From positions 1 through 61,789 of IMG/VR virus record IMGVR_UViG_3300030419_002074: a stretch of DNA of 61,789 bases; one strand, written 5' to 3'. A program made the position numbers and the translations under genes. The DNA is from a virus. The notes under the pieces were generated by a model. That model did no database searches and was not told the DNA's origin. It saw nothing but the letters and a program-made list of their open reading frames with translations. Positions within the stretch are counted from its first letter, which is position 1. Every line of letters begins with the position of its first letter. Shown piece after piece: positions 46,626-55,390 of this stretch.

Positions 46626-48082
46626 AAAAAAAATTAGAAGACCTAGCGGCAGAAAGAGCTGTCTTAGCGGCACTCTGTCAGCATGGATTAGATGCATATC
46701 TAGAGATTGACTTTATTGACTCTAGAAGCTTTACAGATCCTATGAATCAGTTGATATTCGACTGCATATATGCGTCAATCGCTGAGAACACACAGGTAGA
46801 ACTTTCGTCTATTCTGTCGGCCTCCAATGATCTAGGTATATACGATCAGATCAACAATAAAGAAGAGATTGGATTCATTAGATCATTATTCAACTTTCCA
46901 ATTCACAAGGAAAATGTTGGATCATATGCTGCCAAAATAGCCAAGCTCAAGCTAGCTAGAGATTTAAAAAAGACACTAAGAGCCTGCGAAAAGGATTTAG
47001 ACCAAGTAACGGGTGAAGAGGATGTTATGGACTTGGTGGCCAAAATAGAAGAGCCTCTTCTAGAAGCTACTGGGGACATATACCAATCCTCCAGCAAGAA
47101 GACAGAAGTTCTTGGGGAAGGCGTTAATGATTATGTCGAACATTTAGCAGAAAATGTGTCTGACTTCGCTGGTATACCTAGCGGGTTTGAAAGATTTGAT
47201 GTCGCTATAGGTGGTGGGCTTCGTAGGAAGTGTGTAGACTTGGTTGCGGCGAGACCGAAGGTTGGTAAGTCTATGTTTGGTGATGCTGTAGCCATGCATG
47301 TTGCTGGCAATTTAGATATTCCTGTTTTAATGTTAGATACAGAGATGTCTAAAGAAGACCACTATAATCGTATTCTAGCCAATCTGTCTGGGGTTGAAAT
47401 CAATAAAATATCGACCGGTAAATTTTCAGAAAACGAAATAGACAAGGAAAAGGTTTTTGCTGCGGCAGACAAATTGAAAAATATACCGTATCACTATATA
47501 AGTATTGCGGGCGAATCCTTTGAGAACATTCTAAGTCAAATGAGAAAATGGATATATCAACACGTAGGATTTGACGAGAACGGTAAAACAAAAGATTGTC
47601 TTATTGTATACGACTATCTAAAGCTTATGGGGTCAGAGGGAATCAGTGCTTCAATGCAAGAGTATCAAGTTTTAGGATTCCAAATAACCAAGCTACATAA
47701 CTTTATGGTAAAGTACGACGCACCATGCTTGTCTTTTGTTCAATTAAATAGAGATGGTATTACGAAAGAATCTACGGATGTAGTGTCTGGTTCCGATAGA
47801 CTTATTTGGCTTTGTACTAGTTTTTCTATTTTTAAGATGAAATCCGATGAGGAGGTGGCGACCGACAATATTGATAACGGTAACAGAAAATTAGTGCCAG
47901 TGGTTGCCCGACATGGTGAGGGACTAGATGATGGTGATTATGTTAGCATGAAAATGCATGGTAAATTTGGTAGAATAGAAGAAGGTCTAACTAGAAACGA
48001 AATTCATGAAAACGCAAGAAGTAGAGAAGAAGGCTTTGAAACCGAAGATATTGAGTCAACAGAAGATATCATCAATATGTGA
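46610..48082 (+). CDS. dnaB: DnaB-like replicative helicase
   Basis: 490 residues. N-terminal DnaB domain (AERAVLAALCQHGLDAYLE... , residues 14-100) and RecA-like motor: IPSGFERFDVAIGGGLRRKCVDLVAARPKVGKSMFGD (Walker A RPKVGKS 215-221), DIPVLMLDTEMSKEDHYNRI, and DCLIVYDYLKLMG (Walker B). The hexameric 5'-3' helicase unwinds DNA at the fork. ATG 46610 is chosen because it leads directly into the conserved start. Its C-terminal 77 bases overlap the primase gene. No intein. Confidence 0.92.
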   Translation: MPKKIEKKLEDLAAERAVLAALCQHGLDAYLEIDFIDSRSFTDPMNQLIFDCIYASIAENTQVELSSILSASNDLGIYDQINNKEEIGFIRSLFNFPIHKENVGSYAAKIAKLKLARDLKKTLRACEKDLDQVTGEEDVMDLVAKIEEPLLEATGDIYQSSSKKTEVLGEGVNDYVEHLAENVSDFAGIPSGFERFDVAIGGGLRRKCVDLVAARPKVGKSMFGDAVAMHVAGNLDIPVLMLDTEMSKEDHYNRILANLSGVEINKISTGKFSENEIDKEKVFAAADKLKNIPYHYISIAGESFENILSQMRKWIYQHVGFDENGKTKDCLIVYDYLKLMGSEGISASMQEYQVLGFQITKLHNFMVKYDAPCLSFVQLNRDGITKESTDVVSGSDRLIWLCTSFSIFKMKSDEEVATDNIDNGNRKLVPVVARHGEGLDDGDYVSMKMHGKFGRIEEGLTRNEIHENARSREEGFETEDIESTEDIINM

Positions 48083-49082
48083 TGAACTATTAAACGTGCT
48101 GCCTTCTGTGTTAGAGTATTTTGATGTGGAGTATGTAGAATATCCCAATAGGCTTGCATTCCCGTGCCCTGTGCATGGCGGAGACAATCCAGAAGCTTGC
48201 TGCATCTTTACCGATGGTATGACGCATACTGGTAACTGGTCTTGTTGGACACATCATTGTGAGGAGGAGTTTGCAAACAACCTTTTTGGATTTGTAAGGG
48301 GGTGCCTTTCTTACAGTAGAGATAGAAGCGTCTCTATGAATGAAACGGCTTCTTTCTGCCTTAATTTTCTCGATAAGGATTTTTCAGAATTAAGCTCTGA
48401 CAATCATCGCAGGCAATTTAAGGTCATTGATGTTTTCAATAGAAAAATAGAAAGATCGGAACCTGTCATTAGCAGGGATGAAATTAGATCAAAAATAAAT
48501 ATACCGTCGAACTATTACATTAACAGAGGATACACTCCCGAAGTGCTGGATTTGTTTGATATTGGAGAATGTTTGTCAAAAAATCAGCCAATGTCTGGAA
48601 GATCGGTTGTCCCAGTGTACGATGAAGGCTATAATTATATAGGCTGTGTTGGTAGATCAATGCATGAAAAGTTGCAGCCAAAATGGTTACACAGCAAAGG
48701 ATTTAAAAAGTCCGTACTTTATGGATTAAATATTGCTAAAGATAAAATATTGAAAACGCAAACGGCCATCTTAGTCGAGGGTCAAGGCGATGTATGGAGA
48801 ATGCATGAAGCCGGTTTTTCAAACACAGTAGGTATCTTTGGTTCCAGTATTAACGAAGATCAACTAATCCTACTTGAAGCCAGTGGAGCACTTAATATAG
48901 TCATACTAACGGATACAGATGAGGCCGGTAATAAAGCCTCGGAACAAATAATAAAAAAGTGCGGCAGGCGATTTAATTACCTTCGACCCCAAATATCGGA
49001 AAAGGACGTTGGAGACATGACTATAGAACAAATAAAAGAGCAACTTAATCATCAAATAAAGGGAATACTTTATGAAGACTAA
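48006..49082 (+). CDS. dnaG: DnaG-like primase
   Basis: 358 residues. CHCx zinc ribbon: C54, H57 in CPVHGG and C80, C85 in CWTHHC, which binds ssDNA template. TOPRIM domain with AILVEGQGDVWRMHEAG (about 256-272), GSSINEDQLILL and VILTDTDEAGN, giving the acidic EG...DxD metal site. It is shorter than bacterial DnaG, with no helicase-interaction domain. Synthesises RNA primers. Overlaps DnaB upstream, in keeping with joint function. Confidence 0.9.
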   Translation: MKTQEVEKKALKPKILSQQKISSICDELLNVLPSVLEYFDVEYVEYPNRLAFPCPVHGGDNPEACCIFTDGMTHTGNWSCWTHHCEEEFANNLFGFVRGCLSYSRDRSVSMNETASFCLNFLDKDFSELSSDNHRRQFKVIDVFNRKIERSEPVISRDEIRSKINIPSNYYINRGYTPEVLDLFDIGECLSKNQPMSGRSVVPVYDEGYNYIGCVGRSMHEKLQPKWLHSKGFKKSVLYGLNIAKDKILKTQTAILVEGQGDVWRMHEAGFSNTVGIFGSSINEDQLILLEASGALNIVILTDTDEAGNKASEQIIKKCGRRFNYLRPQISEKDVGDMTIEQIKEQLNHQIKGILYED

Positions 49083-49986
49083 CATAATAGCATTTGCCGG
49101 AACTAAACAATCGGGGAAGACTACATGTTCTAATTTCTTACATGGATACCAAATGAAATGCTATGGTGTCATAGATGAGTTTGGTTTAACCAAGAACGGT
49201 CAACTGGTAATACAAACCGATGTTATTAACGAAGATGGTATAACATCAAAGGGTGATGCCATAATTGATATCAATCGTGTGGACTTAGATTTTGCTGAAT
49301 GGGCAATGTATAGTATGTGGCCCTTTGTAAAAAAGTACTCCTTTGCTGGCTCTCTGAAATCTATAGCAATGAGTTTCTTTGGCTTAAAATATGATCAACT
49401 TTATGGTTCAGAGCAACAAAAGCGGCAAATAGTACCTCACCTTAGATGGGAAAATATGCCCGGAGTAATAACAGATAAAAAACTAGCATCTTCTAAGGAT
49501 GTTAAAAGTCTAATTAGTCAAGGAAGGCTCTTATATCACAAGAAAGGCCCAATGTCAGCTAGAGAGTTTTTGCAATTTTTTGGCACTGATATTATGAGGT
49601 CGATATACGAGCCTGTATGGGTAAAGGCCTGTATAGAAGACATAAGAAGAGAAGAACCAGTGCTAGCAGTTATAGACGATTGTAGGTTTATAAATGAGAT
49701 AGAAGCTGTACAGGCCGAAGGTGGAAAAGTAATAGGTCTAGATAGATCTCCTTATGAAGACTCTCATAAAAGCGAAAAAGAGATAAAAGAAAATTGGGAT
49801 AGCTTGGATGCCGTCATTGATAACTCAGACAAAGATATCCAAGAAACCAATGGTGAAATTATAGGACTATTGGATTCGTGGGGCTGGTTTGGTGACGCCC
49901 TTAAGCCAGAAGAAATGCCGTTTCCAAAAATAGAAGAAGAAGACACTACCGGAATTCACACTATTAAAAAGGTGACAAGCTCGTGA
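49072..49986 (+). CDS. Deoxynucleoside monophosphate kinase-like P-loop protein
   Basis: 304 residues. Walker A FAGTKQSGKTTCSNFL (8-23), REFLQFFGTDIMRSIYEPVWVKA in the middle and VLAVIDDCRFINEIEAVQAEGGKVIGLDR, as in T4 gp1-like dNMP kinases. A large insertion (residues 30-100) with Trp/Tyr is unlike T4. It would phosphorylate dNMPs to dNDPs. Overlaps primase start by 11 bases. Position before a nuclease gene fits nucleotide recycling. Confidence 0.8.
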   Translation: MKTNIIAFAGTKQSGKTTCSNFLHGYQMKCYGVIDEFGLTKNGQLVIQTDVINEDGITSKGDAIIDINRVDLDFAEWAMYSMWPFVKKYSFAGSLKSIAMSFFGLKYDQLYGSEQQKRQIVPHLRWENMPGVITDKKLASSKDVKSLISQGRLLYHKKGPMSAREFLQFFGTDIMRSIYEPVWVKACIEDIRREEPVLAVIDDCRFINEIEAVQAEGGKVIGLDRSPYEDSHKSEKEIKENWDSLDAVIDNSDKDIQETNGEIIGLLDSWGWFGDALKPEEMPFPKIEEEDTTGIHTIKKVTSS

Positions 49987-51005
49987 TAGTAACATACATC
50001 AGAAGCTCATCGTATAATAATTATGATTATTGCCAACTGCAATATTTTATAACATACGTACTTGGACACAGATCTACATCTGGTAAAAAGGCCCAACTCG
50101 GAACAATCGTACATAAAGTTATGGAGTGCTTGGCGGCTTGCAAAAAGAAGCTACAAGAAAATCCCGATAAAAAAAGTCTTTACATAAACGATGATGCTAT
50201 TGGTAAGGTTAACTTTACGCCAAGAAGTCTTTTTACTAAAACCTTTGTATCAAAAATATTAGATAGAAGCTATGAACACTATACTAGTTCATGTGGACAT
50301 AAGTATACAGGTGCTGATATAAAGTTCTGTAGAACCCAAACCGAAACAGCATTAACATACAATGACGGACAGTTTGACCCACGAAAAAGAGATGTGGTAG
50401 ACACAGAGCCTCAGTTTGATATTGCTATTGACGAACCTTGGGCTAAATTTAAATATAAAATGCCTGACGGAAAAGAAGTTGAGGGACAACTAGCAATTAA
50501 GGGTACGATAGACCTTGTTACACAGGTTGACGATCAAACTATAGAAGTAATAGACTGGAAAACGGGCAGAAGACTTAACTGGGCTACCGGAGAAGAAAAA
50601 ACTTACGAAAAACTACTTGACGATCCGCAGTTGTTACTGTATAATTATGCTATATCGAAGCTTTACCCAAACTACGACCAGTCAATCATGACTATTTTCT
50701 ACATTAGAGATGGTGGCCCATTTAGTATGTGTTTTGATAAGACAGACCAAGAGAAGTTCTTGGGGATGTTAGAAAAAAGATTTAAGCAAATACAAAGAAA
50801 CGATTTTCCGCAGCCTTGCTCTAGAAATAGGAAGAGTTTTAAGTGTACGAAGTTATGTCACTTTTATAAAAATAACTGGCCCGATACAAACATATCCATG
50901 TGTGAGCATGTTGAGGAACATCTTAAAGCGTTTGGACATGATGAAACTGTGGAAAAGTGTAGTAGAGAAGGATTTAATATAGGATATTATGAGGCACCCG
51001 GATAA
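49983..51005 (+). CDS. RecB/Cas4-like PD-(D/E)XK exonuclease
   Basis: 340 residues. SSYNNYDYCQLQYFITYV at the start (the Cys-bearing N-terminal motif), LGTIVHKVMECL (His), IKGTIDLVTQVDDQTIEVIDWKTGR (D-x(n)-DWKTG core) and DPQLLLYNYA. C-terminal Cys residues (CSRNRKSFKCTKLCHFYK, then a distant Cys) could complete a Fe-S cluster as in AddB and Cas4. GTG 49983 is the start, overlapping the kinase stop. Probably processes DNA ends for recombination together with the RecA-like protein. Confidence 0.83.
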   Translation: MIVTYIRSSSYNNYDYCQLQYFITYVLGHRSTSGKKAQLGTIVHKVMECLAACKKKLQENPDKKSLYINDDAIGKVNFTPRSLFTKTFVSKILDRSYEHYTSSCGHKYTGADIKFCRTQTETALTYNDGQFDPRKRDVVDTEPQFDIAIDEPWAKFKYKMPDGKEVEGQLAIKGTIDLVTQVDDQTIEVIDWKTGRRLNWATGEEKTYEKLLDDPQLLLYNYAISKLYPNYDQSIMTIFYIRDGGPFSMCFDKTDQEKFLGMLEKRFKQIQRNDFPQPCSRNRKSFKCTKLCHFYKNNWPDTNISMCEHVEEHLKAFGHDETVEKCSREGFNIGYYEAPG

Positions 51006-52591
51006 TGAATTGGATTCCACTAAATTGTAAAACTCACTATAGTCTGCAAAAGGCTTTCTGTAAAAGCGAGCTATTGGCTAAAAAGTGTGTCGATTATGAC
51101 TATAAGGCTTGTGGTATAGCGGACATTGGCACTCTGTCCGGTGCTGTTGATTTTCATCAGCAGTGTGTTGCTAATAACATCAAGCCAATTATAGGATGTG
51201 ATTTTGACGGTTATATTTTGTATGCGAAGAATAAACAAGGTTGGTTTGATCTGATTAGATATGTTTCAAATCAAAACTTAGATGTATTAAAAGACGTGGC
51301 TTCTAAGGGTAACTTGATATGTGTTACTCCCGATATTAACGGGTTTGCTAAGTTGTTTAAATCCAATCACTTTCAATACGATTACGATAGTAACAAGGTT
51401 TTATACGTCTCAAAAGAAGATGCCGATTGTCATCGTGTAATGCTTTGTTCTGGTATGAAAACAACAATGAAAAAAGTACAATCAATGATAAAAGACAAGC
51501 AGGAAGTTGATAATCAGGAGTACTTTGAGAGTGATGAATTTTATCTTCCTGAACCAGAACTTAGAGACGACATGGAGATAGTCAATAAGATTGCAAATCT
51601 TTGTGAAGAATACGAAGTGGCTGGCAAACCCATGCTACCGACCTTTGAATGTCCTGATGGTATAGATGAAGATAATTACGTCACCGAACTCTGTAGAGAG
51701 GGCTGGCGTAAAAAACTTATACCTTTTAACAAGGTTGAGACAGAAGAAGACAAGCGTAAATATGCCGAACGAATTAGACATGAGTTGCAGGTCATATTCA
51801 AGGCTGGGTTATCTGGCTATTTCCTAATCGTCCAAGATATCGTCAACCATGTCAAACGGCAGGGGTGGCTTGCCGGTCCCGGACGTGGATCTGCTGCTGG
51901 TTGTTTAGTTTCTTACTTATTAGACATTACTGGAGTAGACCCTATCGAGTACGACCTGATTTTTGAAAGATTCTATAACGAAGGAAGAAACACTGAGAAT
52001 TATGTATCGTTGCCCGATGTCGATATGGATGTTCCGGCAGAACATAGAGATGAAGTTATAGATTACATTAAGGAAAAGTATGGGCATGAAAATGTTGCTC
52101 AAATGATTACATTCGGTAGACTGCAAGGTAGAGCAGCCTTAAAAGAGGTTCTTAGGATCAATGACGCTGTGTCTTTTTCAGAAATGAATACGATAACTGA
52201 TAGCATACCAGACGAGGCCAAAATCTCTGACCAACTAGAATTGATGGATGATAAGTCAATTATAAGGTGGACACTTGAAAATGAGCCTGACGATTTAAAA
52301 AACTGGTGTATTATGGACGAGGACGGTTCACTGGATGGGCCTTTATCTCACTTGTTTGAGCAGGCGATAAAGATTGAGGGCACAAACAAATCACAGGGAA
52401 AACATCCGGCAGGAGTTATTATATCTAAACACAGGCTTGCAGACGTATGTCCTATGACGAAGGATAAGTCTGGAGACACACTGGCCGCCTTTGATATGGG
52501 TGACATGGAAACACAAGGGCATGTAAAATTTGACGTGCTAGGCATTGATTTATTATCTAAAATCATGGAGATATCAAGTAATGATAATTAA
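51005..52591 (+). CDS. DNA polymerase III alpha subunit, N-terminal half (split gene)
   Basis: 528 residues. PHP-like domain at the start (PLNCKTHYSLQKAFCKSELL), LSGYFLIVQDIVNHVKRQGWLAGPGRGSAAGCLVSYLLDITGVDPIEYDLIFERFYNE (palm entry, residues about 250-330), catalytic SLPDVDMDVP (about 335-344) and the third Asp region at the very end, VKFDVLGIDLLSKIMEI. Family C replicative polymerase. The usual text continues without a break, but here the frame stops at 52589-52591 and the rest is at 53487. The PHP His/Asp residues look degenerate (H-Y-S), so proofreading may be supplied by the exonuclease gene in between. Confidence 0.9.
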   Translation: MNWIPLNCKTHYSLQKAFCKSELLAKKCVDYDYKACGIADIGTLSGAVDFHQQCVANNIKPIIGCDFDGYILYAKNKQGWFDLIRYVSNQNLDVLKDVASKGNLICVTPDINGFAKLFKSNHFQYDYDSNKVLYVSKEDADCHRVMLCSGMKTTMKKVQSMIKDKQEVDNQEYFESDEFYLPEPELRDDMEIVNKIANLCEEYEVAGKPMLPTFECPDGIDEDNYVTELCREGWRKKLIPFNKVETEEDKRKYAERIRHELQVIFKAGLSGYFLIVQDIVNHVKRQGWLAGPGRGSAAGCLVSYLLDITGVDPIEYDLIFERFYNEGRNTENYVSLPDVDMDVPAEHRDEVIDYIKEKYGHENVAQMITFGRLQGRAALKEVLRINDAVSFSEMNTITDSIPDEAKISDQLELMDDKSIIRWTLENEPDDLKNWCIMDEDGSLDGPLSHLFEQAIKIEGTNKSQGKHPAGVIISKHRLADVCPMTKDKSGDTLAAFDMGDMETQGHVKFDVLGIDLLSKIMEISSNDN

Positions 52592-52808
52592 CGCTACAAA
52601 GCAAGACTATAAGTCAGTTATATTTTCTGGCTGTGCGATAGAGGCTAAGGGGGTCTCTATCTGTAACCTAGAAGACGTACTTAACACTAAGATAGGAATA
52701 CCAAGAGCCAAGTATCAAGTGTGGTCTGACAGACATAGATTTCACAAACTTTATTTTAACATAGACGAAGCTATTGAACAATTTATAGAACTAAAAGGTA
52801 AGAGGTAA
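52581..52808 (+). CDS. Small protein between the two polymerase halves (75 aa)
   Basis: ATG 52581 overlaps the end of the polymerase N-half. Basic, with KGVSICNLEDVLNTKIGIPRAKYQVWSDRHRFHKLYFNIDEAIEQFIELKG; the last part resembles the small DNA-binding repeats (AP2- or NUMOD-like) of homing endonucleases, but this is weak. It could be the remnant of a mobile insertion that split the gene, or a true subunit. Function unknown. Confidence 0.5.
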   Translation: MIINATKQDYKSVIFSGCAIEAKGVSICNLEDVLNTKIGIPRAKYQVWSDRHRFHKLYFNIDEAIEQFIELKGKR

Positions 52809-52810
52809 CT

Positions 52811-53497
52811 ATGAACTATCGCGATATTATTGTTTTTGACTTTGAGACTACTGGAAGAAATCCTCACAAATGCCAACCCACGCAGATTGCCGCAGTAGCA
52901 ATCCACGCTAGAAAGCTGACATTGCAACCGGGCGGCGTTTTTGAAAGTAAGATGAGATGCATTGTTGATGATGACAAGGCTATCGCTGCTGGATTTGATC
53001 CGGTTGAGGATGGTGCGTTAGAAGTAACTAGAAAAACTAGGGCGGAAATTGCCAAAGGCCCACTCCCAAAAACTGTTTGGAAAAAGTTCGGGCAGTTTTG
53101 TGATAAATACAATTTTAAGAAGACTAGCTTTTCAGCACCTATAGCCGCTGGTTACAACATTAATGGCTATGACATGCCTATTGTCGAACGCTTATGTCAA
53201 GACTATGGGCCTATTGATGAAAAACGTGGACGACAGAAACTGTTTAATCCTATATTTACAATGGATTTGATGCAACATGTCTACTGCTGGTTTGAAAACA
53301 ATGCTGACGTAAAGGGTTATAGCATGGATTATTTACGTGATTACTTTGGTATGCCCAAAGACAATGCTCACGATGCGTTGCAGGACGTAAAAGATACGGC
53401 TAATATTCTTATTAAGTTTCTAAAGATGCAACGCAACTTGTCTAAAAAGATTAAATTTGAAAAAGCTTTTGCTAATGGTGAGATGTATGTCGTTTGA
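52811..53497 (+). CDS. DnaQ-like 3'-5' exonuclease (DEDDh/DEDDy)
   Basis: 228 residues. ExoI: IIVFDFETTGRNPHK (D10, E12). ExoII: AGYNINGYDMPIVERL. ExoIII: NAHDALQDVKDTANIL with a His before Asp, so DEDDh. This is the epsilon-type proofreading exonuclease of the polymerase III core. It sits inside the split polymerase operon, as a replisome module. Overlaps the C-terminal half by 11 bases. Confidence 0.88.
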   Translation: MNYRDIIVFDFETTGRNPHKCQPTQIAAVAIHARKLTLQPGGVFESKMRCIVDDDKAIAAGFDPVEDGALEVTRKTRAEIAKGPLPKTVWKKFGQFCDKYNFKKTSFSAPIAAGYNINGYDMPIVERLCQDYGPIDEKRGRQKLFNPIFTMDLMQHVYCWFENNADVKGYSMDYLRDYFGMPKDNAHDALQDVKDTANILIKFLKMQRNLSKKIKFEKAFANGEMYVV

Positions 53498-55064
53498 TAT
53501 TAATGATTTTGAAGACGCTAAGGTTTGGGATTTGATATGTAACGGAGAGACGAAAGGCGTTTTTCAGTTAGAGTCAAGCTTGGGAAAGCACTGGGCGAAG
53601 GAGGTAAGACCCAGAAACATCAAGGAGCTTGCCGCATTAATTAGCCTTATTCGTCCGGGATGTCTAAAAGCCAAGGATAATGATGGCAAGAGTATGACTC
53701 AGGTATATGCAGACAGAAAAGCTGGTAAACCAAACAGTCCTGTTGAATACCTCCATGAGTCCCTAAAACCCATCCTAGAGGAAACATATGGTGTTCTTGT
53801 CTATCAAGAACAATCTATGATGATAGCACAAAAGCTTGCTGGATTCGATCTAAAAGAAGCGGATGCATTACGTAAGGCTATTGGTAAGAAAAAAGCCGAC
53901 CTGATGGAGAAGGTTAAAAAGACCTTCCTAGAGGGCACGGAGAAGATGTCAATCGTAACACAAGAAGTGGCTGAGGAGCTTTTCTCTTGGATTGAGAAGT
54001 CGAATAGATATGCTTTTAATAAGTCACACGCCGTTTCCTACGCAATTAACGCATATTGGTCTGCATACTGCAAGACTTATCGAACTAAGAAGTTCTACGA
54101 AAAATACCTTGGGCGGGCAGATAAAAAGCCAAAGCCAGACATTGAAAAGAAGCAACTTATTGTAGATGCCAAGAGATTTGATATAGATGTTATTCCTCCA
54201 AGACTACAGAACTTACACACAGAATTCACACGCTGTAGAGAGTCAGATAAGATATATTTCGGATTAAGGCATGTAAAAAATGTAGGCGTTAAAGAATGTG
54301 AAAAGATTGCAGGATTAGTATCAGAGCAAGATATCTCAAACTATTCTTGGTTAGATTGTCTTGTCAAAGTCATATATGGACTGAATCTTAATAAAAGAAG
54401 TGTTATTTCTTTGATTTCAATCGGGGCTTTTAATGGCAGAAACAACACAGAAAATAGACAGCGAATGCTGTATGATTTCGATAGTTGGAAACAGCTCTCA
54501 GCGAGAGAGCAGAAGGCTATAGCGGATAATCATAACAGCGGAGACCCATCCGTATACGCCGAAAATCTAGCCGACTGTATTGATCATATGGTTAACACAA
54601 TCAAAGTCAACTCTAGAAGAATATCGACTGTATTAGATATTAAGTCTTCATTAGAAAACCCTTTCTACGACCTGACTGATAAAGCTGGAACTATAGCTAC
54701 AGACGAAGAGAAATACATGAGCTGTTCATTAACCTGCAATAAAATAGATGGAATTGATCTAAATATGGCTACTTATATGTGCAAAGAGATAGGAAATGGT
54801 ACGATAACAGGTAAAGCAAACTTGGCGGCAGAAATTGTATCAGTACGAACGTATAAAACTAAACGTGGTAAAAATCCCGGCCAGACTATGGCCTTCTTAT
54901 GTGTTGAAGATGGTAGCGGTTCTCTAGATTCAGTTACTGTTTTTCCCGAGTGTTATGAAAAACACAGGGATTTGCTAGTCGAGAGCAATACCGTACTGAT
55001 GATTGGAGAAATTTCCAAGAAGGACAAGACCTCCTTGATAGTCAACCAGTTATCTCAAATTTGA
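53487..55064 (+). CDS. DNA polymerase III alpha subunit, C-terminal half (split gene)
   Basis: 525 residues. Starts MSFDINDFEDAKVWDLICNGETKGVFQLES, which follows the palm in intact DnaE; then RNIKELAALISLIRPG, LKPILEETYGVLVYQEQSMMIAQKLAGFDLKEADALRKAIGKKK (fingers), NKSHAVSYAINAYWSAYCKTY and a C-terminal OB fold (ITGKANLAAEIVSVRTYKTKRG). Together with the N-half it forms a full alpha subunit. I chose ATG 53487; ATG 53475 in frame is possible. Ends without a recognised beta-clamp motif at the terminus. Confidence 0.9.
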   Translation: MSFDINDFEDAKVWDLICNGETKGVFQLESSLGKHWAKEVRPRNIKELAALISLIRPGCLKAKDNDGKSMTQVYADRKAGKPNSPVEYLHESLKPILEETYGVLVYQEQSMMIAQKLAGFDLKEADALRKAIGKKKADLMEKVKKTFLEGTEKMSIVTQEVAEELFSWIEKSNRYAFNKSHAVSYAINAYWSAYCKTYRTKKFYEKYLGRADKKPKPDIEKKQLIVDAKRFDIDVIPPRLQNLHTEFTRCRESDKIYFGLRHVKNVGVKECEKIAGLVSEQDISNYSWLDCLVKVIYGLNLNKRSVISLISIGAFNGRNNTENRQRMLYDFDSWKQLSAREQKAIADNHNSGDPSVYAENLADCIDHMVNTIKVNSRRISTVLDIKSSLENPFYDLTDKAGTIATDEEKYMSCSLTCNKIDGIDLNMATYMCKEIGNGTITGKANLAAEIVSVRTYKTKRGKNPGQTMAFLCVEDGSGSLDSVTVFPECYEKHRDLLVESNTVLMIGEISKKDKTSLIVNQLSQI

Positions 55065-55080
55065 TTTTAAGGATATATAT

Positions 55081-55389
55081 GTGAATAGATGTCATTTTTT
55101 AGGTAAACTTACCTCACAGCCGGAAATTGAAATGCAGGATGGAACTCCTGTTATAAGATTTGAACTAGAAGTAGAGGAATTCAGAAGAGACAAAAATGGA
55201 GACAAAAAAAGATCTGTAGTATATCTCGATTTTGAAGCTTGGGACAGTGCGGCAACAGCCATAGAGAGATACGCACAAGAAGATTGCATCATGGTTGTTG
55301 AATCTGTCGCCCGAATAGATGAGCCGGAAGATGCAGACGACTGTCCGTACGTTTATTTCAGAGTAACTAGCTTTAAGATAATAACTTAA
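55081..55389 (+). CDS. SSB-like protein, second copy (102 aa)
   Basis: OB-fold SSB pattern: MNRCHFLGKLTSQPEIEMQDGTPVIRFELEVEEF, SVVYLDFEAWDSAATAIERYAQED, MVVESVARIDE. Shorter and more diverged than the copy at 14140, without tail. GTG 55081 start, AAGGATATAT upstream. Located directly after the polymerase, so this may be the replication SSB while the other copy serves another time or purpose. Confidence 0.78.
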   Translation: MNRCHFLGKLTSQPEIEMQDGTPVIRFELEVEEFRRDKNGDKKRSVVYLDFEAWDSAATAIERYAQEDCIMVVESVARIDEPEDADDCPYVYFRVTSFKIIT

Positions 55390-55390
55390 T

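Noticed and set aside
51005-55064. Intein or group I intron as cause of the polymerase split
   Set aside because: No Cys or Ser start with terminal His-Asn, no DOD or HINT motif in the two halves, and three separate frames with their own ribosome-binding sites. It remains a split gene, not a spliced one, on this evidence.
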